DNA from: Corynebacterium striatum ATCC 6940
GTDB lineage: Bacteria > Actinomycetota > Actinomycetes > Mycobacteriales > Mycobacteriaceae
DNA: 64,000 nt
NCBI RefSeq assembly: GCF_000159135.1
Contig: NZ_GG667520.1
Location: forward strand, 310,190-374,189
Direction of reading: 5' to 3'
Below are positions 16,778-28,555 of the stretch, piece after piece. A model generated the notes under the pieces. It had not been told where the DNA came from, ran no database searches, and was given only the letters and a program-made list of their open reading frames with translations. The translations under genes and the position numbers were made by a program. Each line of letters begins with the position of its first letter. The first letter of the stretch is position 1.

Positions 16778-18883
16778 TTGCATCAGAAACAAACACCGTT
16801 CCACGCCACGCAGCCGGCTGCCCATGCCGTGCAGGAAACGGAAGCGGAAGGGTGGCATCGCATCCTGGACTGGCGCCCGCGGAGCACACTCTCGCGGGTG
16901 CTGATTGTTTTCCTGCTGGTAGCGCCAGTCATCCTCGCAGCCACGATGATGTGGGCGATGTGGGACCCTTCCAAGTACATGCGGCAGATTGACCTGGCGG
17001 TGGTCAACGAGGACGTAGGCGTGGAAAAGCAGGGCAAGTACGTCAACTACGGCGATCAAGTAGTAGAAGGCCTCCTGGAAACTGACTACCTGAACTTCGC
17101 CGAGATGAACGCCCAGGAGGCAAATGATGGGTTGTTAAAGGGCAAGTACCTGATGGTGGTGACCATCCCAAAGGATTTCTCGGAGCAAGCGGTCACCATC
17201 ATCAGCGATAAGCCGGTCAAACCGCAGATCCACTTCGCCAGCAACGACTATTACGGAACGAATGGCTCGGTGATTTCTTCGAGCCTGGTTCCGCAGGTGC
17301 AGACCAGCGTTGAGAACGCGATTTCCAAAAAGTATGCGGATCAAGTCATCGAGGGCATGGTCAAGCTCAGCGATGGCATCGGTGCCGCAGCCGCAGGCGC
17401 AAGCCGTCTTGACGAGGGCGTGGGCAAGCTGCAGGCTGGCGGCGAGAAGGCTGTGACCGGCATCGACAAGCTGGATGCCGGAGCGGGCGAGCTCAACAAC
17501 GGTGCGGGGCAGCTGCACGATGGCACTGGCCGGCTAGTCCAGGGCGTAAGCGAGCTTTCCACGGGAGCGGGCCGGCTTGACGACGGCGCGAATAAGCTGG
17601 CGACGGGCTCCGATAAGTTGTTGGAGGGCACGGGCAAGCTTGGCGAAGGCGCCAGCCAAATCGAAGGCGGCGTCGGCCAGCTTACCGGCATGCTCATCCC
17701 ACTCCTGCAGCAAGCACAGTCAGTGGTGCCGAGCCTCATCGGCTTAGTGGATGTGCTGCGCGGAATGGGAATGACGGACCAGGCAGACCAGCTTTCCGCT
17801 TTGCTGACGAAGCTGGATCCGGCAAATAGCAGCAACATGGTATCCCAGCTGGAGAAGCTGCGTGATGGTACGAAGCAGTTGAATTACAACTTGTCTGACC
17901 CGAATTCCGAGTACCTAGGTGGCATGCTCAAGCTCAACCAGGGCACGCATCAGCTGGCGGAGGGAACCGGCCAGCTGAAAAGTGGCGTGGGCAAGCTATC
18001 GACCGGTGCCGTGCAGCTGAATGAAGGCGCGGGACGCCTGGCAGAGGGCACCACGAGCCTCAAGGATGGTACCGGTCAGTTGAAGAGCGGCGGTGCCCAA
18101 TTGAAAGACGGCATCGATAGGCTCAAGGATGGTTCGGGTCAGCTCGCCACGAAGCTGGGCGAGGGCGCTGAGAAGGCCCCGCGTATTACCCAGCCGGACG
18201 TGACCTCACAGAATATGGCGGTGCCGATCAACTTCACTGAATCCAACGTCCATCCGGTGCAGACCGGCGTTAGTGCCGTCGACCCAACCAAGAAGGAAAT
18301 CGCGGGCGGCGTCTCGATGCTTCTGGTGCTCGTCTTTGGCTTCCTAGCCATGCTGCTGCTCTCTATGACCCTGCCTTATTATCTGCGTGGCATTTTGCCC
18401 GCATTCGCGCTGGTTAGCGGAATCAACTTCTTGTTGTTGCTGGGTATGGCGCTGATGTCCACGCTTATGGGTTGGCACCCGGCAAGCTGGCCGATGATGC
18501 TGGGAGTGCTCGCAGCAATCGCGATGGTGGGCGCTGCCACCTACCAGCTGCTGCTGGTGACCTTCGGGCGCAGGATTGGCGCCATCTTCGCGGTCGGCGT
18601 TTTTGCTATGGGCGTCATGGTCTTCGGCGGCGTGTGGCCCACGGCGGCCATTCCGGCACCGCTGCGTTTGCTGCATCCATTGCACCCGATGACCTATGCC
18701 AAGAATGCCTTCACCCGCGCCACCGATGGCATTCATGACGGCACTTTCGCCGGCGGCATCGTAGTCTTGCTCAGCGTCACCGTCTTGGCAGTAGCCGCCA
18801 GCTACCTCATCTTCCGCGCACGCCACCACGGTACCGCGCGCCTATTGGACGAGCACAAGGTCATGACAGCGGCCACGGCTTAA
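16778..18883 (+). CDS. YhgE/Pip-type membrane protein with long heptad repeats
   Basis: This ~701-residue membrane protein has one N-terminal helix (about residues 39-60), a large extracytoplasmic region, and five to six C-terminal helices (about residues 508-685). The outer region holds two blocks of degenerate 7-residue repeats such as GAGELNNGAGQLHDG (about residues 206-304 and 384-458). YhgE/Pip proteins are ABC-2-like; some act as phage receptors or export factors. TTG 16778 has AGGGAG eight bases upstream; ATG 16760 and GTG 16694 are in frame but lack such a site. The substrate is unknown. Confidence 0.82.
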   Translation: MHQKQTPFHATQPAAHAVQETEAEGWHRILDWRPRSTLSRVLIVFLLVAPVILAATMMWAMWDPSKYMRQIDLAVVNEDVGVEKQGKYVNYGDQVVEGLLETDYLNFAEMNAQEANDGLLKGKYLMVVTIPKDFSEQAVTIISDKPVKPQIHFASNDYYGTNGSVISSSLVPQVQTSVENAISKKYADQVIEGMVKLSDGIGAAAAGASRLDEGVGKLQAGGEKAVTGIDKLDAGAGELNNGAGQLHDGTGRLVQGVSELSTGAGRLDDGANKLATGSDKLLEGTGKLGEGASQIEGGVGQLTGMLIPLLQQAQSVVPSLIGLVDVLRGMGMTDQADQLSALLTKLDPANSSNMVSQLEKLRDGTKQLNYNLSDPNSEYLGGMLKLNQGTHQLAEGTGQLKSGVGKLSTGAVQLNEGAGRLAEGTTSLKDGTGQLKSGGAQLKDGIDRLKDGSGQLATKLGEGAEKAPRITQPDVTSQNMAVPINFTESNVHPVQTGVSAVDPTKKEIAGGVSMLLVLVFGFLAMLLLSMTLPYYLRGILPAFALVSGINFLLLLGMALMSTLMGWHPASWPMMLGVLAAIAMVGAATYQLLLVTFGRRIGAIFAVGVFAMGVMVFGGVWPTAAIPAPLRLLHPLHPMTYAKNAFTRATDGIHDGTFAGGIVVLLSVTVLAVAASYLIFRARHHGTARLLDEHKVMTAATA

Positions 18884-18897
18884 GCGGCGTGCGCGAG

Positions 18898-20051
18898 CTA
18901 ACCAAGCTCCCGGTGTAGGCGCTCCGCGCCGCCGGGGTAGTTGCGCAGCCGCAGTCCAAGCCCTGCGGCGAGCTCGCCATAGCGCAGCGCGAACCCGGCG
19001 CTGCGGCTGCCAGAATTACAAATTACCCAGACGGTGCCGCCAGCCGGAGCATCTAAAGAGCCCAGCGCCTCGCGCACCTTCTCATCGCCAGCGGTGCCTG
19101 CAGCAATCGTGTGAAAAGGCAGAGCGCGGTGGCGCAAGTTCGCCGGCAGCGAGCTATAAAGCAGTGCGGACGGGTCGCGGATGTCGAGGAAGCACTCCGC
19201 CGTTTCGCCAGCGCTAGCAGCAACGCCAGCGCTAGCAGCAACGCTGGCGCTAGCAGCAACGCTGGCGTTGGAATTGAGCTCGGCATGAGCTCCCAGTGAG
19301 GTGCATAGTGCGCGCCCGGGATCGGCGCTGACGCGGAAGCTGCGCAGACTAGCTGGGTACGCGGTGTAGCTGGATACCTGGCCCACGGTGGTGTCGATTC
19401 CGGTGAACCAGCCAATCGCGGCGGTGGCCATCAGCCCGCCGATGACGGAGGTGGTAGCTCCCAGAACACCGGCGCTGGCGCAATCGGGAAGGGTATCGGC
19501 AGTGGGAGCGGCAGGGAAGAGGTCGCGCAAACCGCAGCCGCGGCCATCCGGGGTCTCAGTGCCTGAATGCCATAGTGCTACGTCGCCGCGAAAACCCAAG
19601 ACGGTGCCCCAGACCAGCGGAGTCGAGGTTGCCTCGCAGGCGTCGGCGATGAGGTACTTCGTGTCGAAGGTATCTGTGCCGTCGATGATGAGGTCTGTGT
19701 CCTGACACAGATGCAGTGCATTGTCTGCGCTAAATCGGGCGACTTTCGCCTCGATGTGTATCTCTGGCTGTAGCTCGCGGGCGCGCCGGGCGGCGACCGC
19801 GGCCTTGGGCTGGCCCACGTCATCCACGCCGAAGAGCACCTGGCGGTGGATATTGCTCAGCGCTACCTCGTCATCGTCGATGAGCGTAATGTGCCCGATA
19901 CCCGCGGCGGCCAGCTGCTGCAGGACCGGGCAGCCCAATCCGCCCGCGCCCACGATGAGCACGTGCGCGCGGTTAAGCGCAACCTGCGCATCCTGGCCGA
20001 TTAGCACCTGTTGGCGCGCGGTGCGGGCAGACTCGAGTTCGCTAAGGCCCA

Positions 20052-20052
<1 letters not shown>
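18898..20052 (-). CDS. thiF: ThiF/MoeB-type adenylyltransferase fused to rhodanese domain
   Basis: This 384-residue enzyme adenylates the C-terminus of the sulfur carrier ThiS. The nucleotide-binding motif GAGGLG is at residues 35-40, and DCASAGVLG contains C191. A C-terminal rhodanese-like domain has the persulfide loop CNSGSRS at C345. The usual zinc CxxC pairs of MoeB/ThiF are not seen: one becomes GCGLRDL, and no second pair is visible. The inter-domain linker (about residues 262-282) is an Ala/Ser/Val hexapeptide repeat. The GTG start overlaps the thiG stop by one base. It is last in the thiamine operon. Confidence 0.88.
19207..19267. repeat. 18-bp tandem repeat array inside thiF
   Basis: Three consecutive 18-bp units (19207-19224, 19225-19242, 19243-19260) match gcYRgcgctagcagcaac, and a partial fourth follows. 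The unit length is a multiple of three, so copy-number change keeps the frame. It encodes repeats of Val-Ala-Ala-Ser-Ala-Ser/Gly in the ThiF linker. Confidence 0.9.
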
Positions 20053-21033
<981 letters not shown>

Positions 21034-21078
21034 CGTGTTCCTTATACCTGTCTTGATATAGCTGTCTGTACTTCGGCT

Positions 21079-22190
21079 CTAGCGCGCAAAGCGCAGCGGG
21101 TCACAGGCCGAAAGGTCGATGCTGGGGTCCTCGCCGAGGACGAGCTCGCGCGTACACCGTGCGCCGAAGGCGGCCAGCAGGATGCCATGGCGGAAATACC
21201 CAGTGGAGACAATGAGCCTGTCACTCACGCGCCCCAAGTAGGGAAGATCATCAGGCGTGCCCGGGCGGGCGCCGGTGGTGGCTTCTAGGAACTCGCAATC
21301 CTCGATGCCCGGCAGCACCCGGATGGCATCGCGCAGCAAGTCATAGACACCGCCGGCCAGCGGGGCATGGAGGCTATCCTCGCGGCTGGTCGCGCCCACG
21401 GCGATGGTTCCGTCGCCGCGTGGAATCAGATAGATAGGGCGGTCTTCCACGAATCCGCGCACCACGCGGTTTAGTAGCGGGCGGCGTTGCTCTGGCACAC
21501 GTAGGCGCAGGATGTCGCCATAGACTGGGCGCAGCGGTTGCGACCATCCGCTAAGACCATTCGCCCCCAGTCCGGCGGCCAGCACCACCTGGTCTGCGGC
21601 GAAGGTACCTTCTTCGGTGTGTACCATTCCGCCGTCGACTCCATCGTCGATGTGTGTGACCTTTGTGCGGTGAAAGCGCACGCCTAAGTTTTCCGCGGCG
21701 TCATATAGCGCGAGCGCCCATTGCCGGGGGAAGACCTGCGTATCCCCAGGAATTGAGACGGCGCCGGCCAGGCGTGGGCTCAGCCCCGGTTCGAGGGAGC
21801 GCGCCTGCCGCACGGTGATGCGCTCGACCTGCATGCCGTGCGCATTCTGGTAGTCCATGAGCTCTGACAAATGCTGGGAATCGGCGCGGTCCGCGGCTAC
21901 CACGAGCGTGCCTTCGTCGCGGTAGCCGGTATCGAGGTCGCTGTGCTTGGCGACGGCCGCGATAAGCTCCGGATACCACTTGCCTGAGGCCTGCATCAGC
22001 GGAAAGAGCGGGTCTTGTTGATAGACCACCTCCGCGGCGGGAGCCAGCATGCCGCCGGCATGGTGCGTGGCGCCGGATGCCGGCGCTGGGTCGAAGACAT
22101 CGACATTGATCCCTGACTGCGCCATCTCTACTGCGGTGGCAAGGCCGATGACCCCGGCGCCGACGATGGCAACGCTTGAGCTGGCAGTGC

Positions 22191-22194
<4 letters not shown>
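21079..22194 (-). CDS. thiO: glycine oxidase ThiO
   Basis: This 371-residue FAD-dependent amine oxidase makes the iminoacetate used by ThiG in aerobic organisms. The dinucleotide motif VGAGVIGLATA begins near residue 11; THHAGGMLAPAAE and the C-terminal YFRHGILLAA segment are typical of ThiO. The ATG overlaps the thiE stop by four bases (ATGA), giving coupling. Having thiO instead of thiH means the oxygen-dependent branch of thiazole synthesis. Confidence 0.93.
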
Positions 22195-24692
<2,498 letters not shown>

Positions 24693-24869
24693 TGCATTAC
24701 ACACCATAAGCCCTGTGATGCGCGTCTGTCTTGGAATTGCAAGAATTTGCTGTTCGCGCGGTGGGTATGGAAGAATCCTCTTGTTCTATGTAACAGGCAC
24801 GAACCGGTCAGCTTCTTCAAGGTTGAAGGGGCGCTAGGGTCCTCTGTCTTAAACTGAAAAGGAAAAACA

Positions 24870-25214
24870 ATGGCTAACCTCATTGATAAGGTAGATGCAG
24901 CACAGCTGCGCGACGATGTCCCAGACTTCCGCCCAGGCGATACCCTCGACGTAAACGTCAAGGTCATCGAGGGTAAGACCCAGCGTGTTCAGCTCTTTAA
25001 GGGCGTTTGCATCCGCCGTCAGGGCGCTGGCATCCGTGAGACCTTCACCGTCCGTAAGGTCTCCTTCGGTATCGGCGTTGAGCGTACCTTCCCGGTTCAC
25101 TCCCCGAACATCGAGTCCATCCAGGTTGTACGCCGCGGCCGCGTCCGCCGTGCAAAGCTGTACTACCTGCGCGACCTGCGCGGCAAGAAGGCTCGCATCA
25201 AGGAGCGCCGCTAA
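24870..25214 (+). CDS. rplS: 50S ribosomal protein L19
   Basis: This 114-residue protein lies at the 30S-50S interface. Its segments [51 protein letters not shown] and [21 protein letters not shown] are the standard L19 sequence. AAAAGGAAAAACA precedes the ATG. A -10-like TAGGGT is at 24835-24840, giving a leader of about 25 nt. The gene is monocistronic: it diverges from the thi operon and ends in a terminator. Confidence 0.97.
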   Translation: MANLIDKVDAAQLRDDVPDFRPGDTLDVNVKVIEGKTQRVQLFKGVCIRRQGAGIRETFTVRKVSFGIGVERTFPVHSPNIESIQVVRRGRVRRAKLYYLRDLRGKKARIKERR

Positions 25215-25227
25215 TTTTAGGCGTTCA

Positions 25228-25266
25228 GGCCTCCTCCTTCGCTTCGGCGAAAGGGAGGCCTTTTCT
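25228..25266 (+). terminator. Rho-independent terminator after rplS
   Basis: GGCCTCCTCCTTCGC, loop TTCG, then GCGAAAGGGAGGCC, followed by TTTTCTT. Confidence 0.95.
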
Positions 25267-25367
25267 TATGTCCTCTCGCTGCGATTGCAAGGAATCCGCT
25301 GATAAGAGTTGGATGGGAACAGCAGCTTGGTGCTCGGTGTGGTGCGGGAGTTGAGAGGTTTTGTTGC

Positions 25368-25373
25368 TAGGAT
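25368..25373 (+). promoter_or_regulatory. -10 element for leaderless lepB copy 1
   Basis: TAGGAT, preceded by TGC (extended -10), lies seven bases before GTG 25381, so the transcript should begin at or next to the start codon. Confidence 0.6.
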
Positions 25374-25380
25374 TTAGCGC

Positions 25381-26229
25381 GTGAATAACGAGAAGGAATT
25401 CGAAAATCAAAACAGTGATAATTCTGCTTGGCCAGGTAACTCCGGTGCAAACGAAGAAGTCACTGGCCGCCGGGTCGCTGCCGAGAAGGTCACGCCGGTA
25501 GAGAAAGACTCTGACAAGGGCGAGAAGAAAGAGATGCCCTGGATTCTGGAAACGCTCCTCGTTATCGTGTGTGTGCTTGCGGTCGTCGGTTTGGTACAGA
25601 CCTTCATTGGCCGCCAATATGTCATTCCTTCTGGTTCTATGGAACCAACCCTCCACGGCTGCGATGGCTGCACCAATGACCGCATCTTCACCGAGAAGAT
25701 TTCTTACTACGGCGACAAGGGCCCAGAGCCTGGCGACGTCGTGGTCTTTGAGGGCACCGAAGACTGGAACCGTAACTACGTGTCCCCGCGCTCGAACAAT
25801 AGCGTGATCCACGCAATCCAGGACGCACTAAGCTATGTGTCTTTGACCCCGCCAGATGAGAACACTCTGGTCAAGCGTGTCATTGCTACTGGTGGCCAGA
25901 CCGTTTCCTGCCAGGAAGGTGATCCAGCAGTCATGGTTGACGGTAAGCCCATCAAGCAGGACTATGTCATGGATCCGCCAACGTACCCTGTGGATAAAAC
26001 CACCGGTTCCGAGGCATGCGGTGGCGCATACTTTGGCCCAATCACCGTTCCAGAAGGCAACATTTGGGTCATGGGTGACAACCGCACTGCCTCCGCGGAT
26101 TCCCGCTACCACATGCAAGATCGGTACCATGGCACGATTCCCGTAGAAAACGTTCGCGGCAAGGTCATGTTTGTGCTGTTCCCGTTTAGCCGCATCGGTG
26201 GGATCGATGACCCAGACATCCAAGCCTAG
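25381..26229 (+). CDS. lepB: signal peptidase I, first copy
   Basis: This 282-residue type I signal peptidase removes signal peptides from exported proteins. A cytoplasmic tail of ~55 residues and one membrane helix (about residues 57-76) are followed by IPSGSMEPTL with catalytic S86, the general-base lysine K165 in LVKRVIA, and the conserved box GDNRTASADSR. The GTG start sits seven bases after a -10-like TAGGAT. The second copy overlaps its 3' end by 23 bases. The two paralogues share most motifs and the CGGAYFGP(I/V)[11 protein letters not shown] segment. Confidence 0.93.
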   Translation: MNNEKEFENQNSDNSAWPGNSGANEEVTGRRVAAEKVTPVEKDSDKGEKKEMPWILETLLVIVCVLAVVGLVQTFIGRQYVIPSGSMEPTLHGCDGCTNDRIFTEKISYYGDKGPEPGDVVVFEGTEDWNRNYVSPRSNNSVIHAIQDALSYVSLTPPDENTLVKRVIATGGQTVSCQEGDPAVMVDGKPIKQDYVMDPPTYPVDKTTGSEACGGAYFGPITVPEGNIWVMGDNRTASADSRYHMQDRYHGTIPVENVRGKVMFVLFPFSRIGGIDDPDIQA

Positions 26230-26992
26230 GGGGTCTGGGGCTAACAGTCCCCGCATTCGTGCTGCAAAGCCGCGGCGGGCGGAGGAAGAGCGCGTCCGTA
26301 TGCGCGATTTGCTGCCCACGGTTGTGGCGGTGTTCGTGTTCTTGGCTCTGACGCAGACTTTCGTGGGCCGGATGTATCTCATTCCCTCGGCCTCCATGGA
26401 ACCCACGTTGCATGGCTGTGCGGGGTGTAAGAATGACCGCATTGTGGTCCAAAAGCTCAGCTACTACTTCTCCGATCCACGCCCTGGCGATGTCGTGGTC
26501 TTTGCCGGTGAGGATTCCTGGAACGCCTCTTTCCAGGTTCAGCGCTCCGACAACGTGTTGGTACGCGGGCTGGAAAATGCAGGTGCCGCAATCGGCTTGC
26601 TGCCCAACGGTGAGAACATTTTGGTCAAACGCGTCATAGCCACAGAAGGCCAGACGGTGTCCTGCGAAGCAGGGGATCCCGCCGTCATGGTCGATGGTTT
26701 ACCCATCGACCAGTCCTACTTGAAAACACCCGCCGAAATGCCCGTCGATGAAGCCGTAGGCTCGGATGCTTGCGGCGGTGCTTACTTTGGTCCCGTGACC
26801 GTCCCGGAAGGCAACATTTGGGTCATGGGAGACAATCGCACTAACTCGCTCGACTCGCGTGCGCATTTGGGCGATCATCTGCAGGGCACCATCCCCGTGG
26901 ACAACGTCCGTGGCAAGGTAGAAGCCGTTGTTCTTCCTATTCCGCGTGCTCACCTGGTCGATGACCCTGACATTCAAAATGCGGCGTCTTAA
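26207..26992 (+). CDS. signal peptidase I, second copy
   Basis: This 261-residue paralogue of the preceding gene has its own membrane helix (about residues 36-54), [10 protein letters not shown] with catalytic S63, K141 in LVKRVIA, and [11 protein letters not shown]. Both catalytic residues are present, so it should be active. ATG 26207 lies inside the first copy with GGTGGG close upstream; an upstream reading from 26171 has no such site. A tandem pair points to duplication, possibly with divided substrates. Its 3' end overlaps rnhB by 14 bases. Confidence 0.9.
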   Translation: MTQTSKPRGSGANSPRIRAAKPRRAEEERVRMRDLLPTVVAVFVFLALTQTFVGRMYLIPSASMEPTLHGCAGCKNDRIVVQKLSYYFSDPRPGDVVVFAGEDSWNASFQVQRSDNVLVRGLENAGAAIGLLPNGENILVKRVIATEGQTVSCEAGDPAVMVDGLPIDQSYLKTPAEMPVDEAVGSDACGGAYFGPVTVPEGNIWVMGDNRTNSLDSRAHLGDHLQGTIPVDNVRGKVEAVVLPIPRAHLVDDPDIQNAAS

Positions 26993-27620
26993 ACAACAAC
27001 GCACCTACGAGGTGGCGCTGAGCAAGGCAGGTTTGGGTCCTGTCGCCGGCGTTGATGAGGCTGGGCGCGGAGCCTGCTGCGGGCCGATTACTATTGCCGC
27101 CTGCATCCTCCCTGACAAAATCATCCCGGAGCTCGACAAGCTGACGGACTCCAAAAAGCTCAGCCCGGCCACGCGCGAAAGACTCTTTCCCATTATCAAG
27201 GACAAGGCTGTGGCCTGGTCCGTGGTGCATATTGACGCCCGGGACATCGACAAGCGCGGCATCCAGCACGCCAACGTTTCAGGGATGCGGCGGGCGGTAG
27301 CGCGGCTTGATGTTCGCCCGCATTACGTGCTTAGCGACGCCCTGAAAGTTCCCGGCATGCCTGCACCCCAGCTGCCGATTATTGGTGGTGATGCGGCAGC
27401 GCGCTGCATTGCCGCGGCGAGCGTGCTGGCCAAAGTCTCCCGCGACCACATCATGGATGAACTCGACGTGGCCTACCCAGGCTATGGATTGGCGGGGCAC
27501 AAGGGATACGGCACCGCGGCGCATCAGGCTGCGATTGTGAAATTAGGCGCAACCCCAGAGCACCGGATGGGTTATGCCAACGTGGCGAACGCTCATGCGG
27601 AATTTCTCGCGCGCGCCTGA
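26979..27620 (+). CDS. rnhB: ribonuclease HII
   Basis: This 213-residue RNase HII removes single ribonucleotides from DNA and RNA-DNA hybrids. The catalytic motif VDEAGRG contains D26 and E27, and further acidic residues lie in [10 protein letters not shown] and [13 protein letters not shown] 26979 is inside the end of the second lepB copy and gives the usual family length; an upstream reading from 26928 is not typical. lepB-rnhB pairing is standard in actinobacteria. Confidence 0.95.
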   Translation: MRRLKQQRTYEVALSKAGLGPVAGVDEAGRGACCGPITIAACILPDKIIPELDKLTDSKKLSPATRERLFPIIKDKAVAWSVVHIDARDIDKRGIQHANVSGMRRAVARLDVRPHYVLSDALKVPGMPAPQLPIIGGDAAARCIAAASVLAKVSRDHIMDELDVAYPGYGLAGHKGYGTAAHQAAIVKLGATPEHRMGYANVANAHAEFLARA

Positions 27621-27683
27621 ATCTGATTACGAAGTTTCCGCGTTAAGCTGATTCACGTTGACCCTGACATTGGAGGAAAGCTA

Positions 27684-27989
27684 GTGAGCGCAGAGGAACT
27701 CGACAACTACGAGGCAGAAGTAGAACTCTCCCTCTACCGTGAATATCGGGACGTCGTCAGCCAGTTCTCCTACGTGGTGGAGACCGAGCGTCGTTTCTAC
27801 CTCGCCAATGCAGTGGAGCTTATTCCGCATACTTCGGGTCCTGACGTCTACTACGAAGTACGCATGTCCGATGCCTGGGTATGGGACATGTACCGTTCCG
27901 CGCGATTCGTGCGCTACGTTCGCGTGATCACCTACAAAGACGTCAACATCGAAGAGCTGGACAAGCCAGACTTCGTCCTGCCGGAGTAG
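27684..27989 (+). CDS. DUF2469 family protein
   Basis: This 101-residue acidic protein is of the DUF2469 family, found after rnhB in most actinobacteria. It is very rich in Tyr, Asp and Glu (SAEELDNYEAEVELSLYREY, FSYVVETERRFYLANAVEL). It has no signal peptide or membrane segment. Function is unknown; position between rnhB and yraN hints at nucleic acid metabolism. GTG 27684 has GGAGGAAAG upstream. Confidence 0.9.
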   Translation: MSAEELDNYEAEVELSLYREYRDVVSQFSYVVETERRFYLANAVELIPHTSGPDVYYEVRMSDAWVWDMYRSARFVRYVRVITYKDVNIEELDKPDFVLPE

Positions 27990-28075
27990 AAGCCTCCGCG
28001 GAGCGGCCACACCTCCGCCAGAAATTCGCCCTAAAGCCGCGCCCCATGCGGGATTTCTTCATCCATCGCGATGAG

Positions 28076-28084
28076 TTATCCACA
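28076..28084 (+). promoter_or_regulatory. single DnaA-box consensus 9-mer
   Basis: TTATCCACA is the exact DnaA-box consensus and lies in the ~200-bp gap before yraN. No second box, AT-rich unwinding region or dnaA-dnaN context is present, so it is not an origin. It could be a DnaA-regulated site or chance. Confidence 0.35.
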
Positions 28085-28186
28085 AAAGGGGCGCTGTGCG
28101 CGTTTTGGGGCTAGCGCGTTTTGTCCTCTCTCGGCTGAACTGGCGTGTGCAGGTGTGCTGCATGGACCGGATTCGGGGGAGAGAAA

Positions 28187-28555
28187 ATGTACGGAAAAAT
28201 GAATAAACGGCACTCGCTGGGCAAGCGGGGCGAGGCTTATGCGGCTTTGTTCTATCGCCAGCGCGGTGCGGAGATTATCGCAGCGAACGTCAACTACGCC
28301 GTGGGGGAAATCGACCTCATCGTGCGGGAGGATGACACGTACGTCTTTGTCGAGGTCAAGACCCGGGCATCGGATGCTTACGGGGTGGCCGAGGCGGTGA
28401 CTGCGCGCAAGTTGGCGCGCATGCGCAAGGCGGCGTTGCGGTGGCTTGAGGGAAAGCCGCGGTGTTATGTGCGCTTCGACGTGCTGGCACTGGTGGATCA
28501 GGGCGCTGAGTTCGAGGTCACGCACTATGAGGGGGTCGAAGATGGCGCTCGGTAG
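28187..28555 (+). CDS. YraN family (UPF0102) nuclease-like protein
   Basis: This 122-residue protein of the YraN family has a restriction-endonuclease-like core. GEIDLIV and VFVEVKTR provide the E-x-D...E-x-K residues of the fold. The segment LGKRGEAYAALFYRQRG is the normal N-terminal helix. The cellular role is uncertain. ATG 28187 follows GGGGGAG. The 3' end overlaps the comM-like gene by 14 bases, so the two are co-expressed. Confidence 0.9.
   Translation: MYGKMNKRHSLGKRGEAYAALFYRQRGAEIIAANVNYAVGEIDLIVREDDTYVFVEVKTRASDAYGVAEAVTARKLARMRKAALRWLEGKPRCYVRFDVLALVDQGAEFEVTHYEGVEDGAR

Noticed and set aside
19207..19267. Short regular repeats as a CRISPR array
   Set aside because: Units are only 18 bp, directly adjacent with no spacers, and encode protein in frame within thiF. 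No cas genes are present anywhere in the window.
24693..24869. Second riboswitch or L19 leader structure before rplS
   Set aside because: No known ribosomal leader motif or stable long stem could be made out beyond the divergent promoter region.
28076..28084. Replication origin
   Set aside because: One DnaA box only, no AT-rich region and no dnaA, dnaN or parAB genes.
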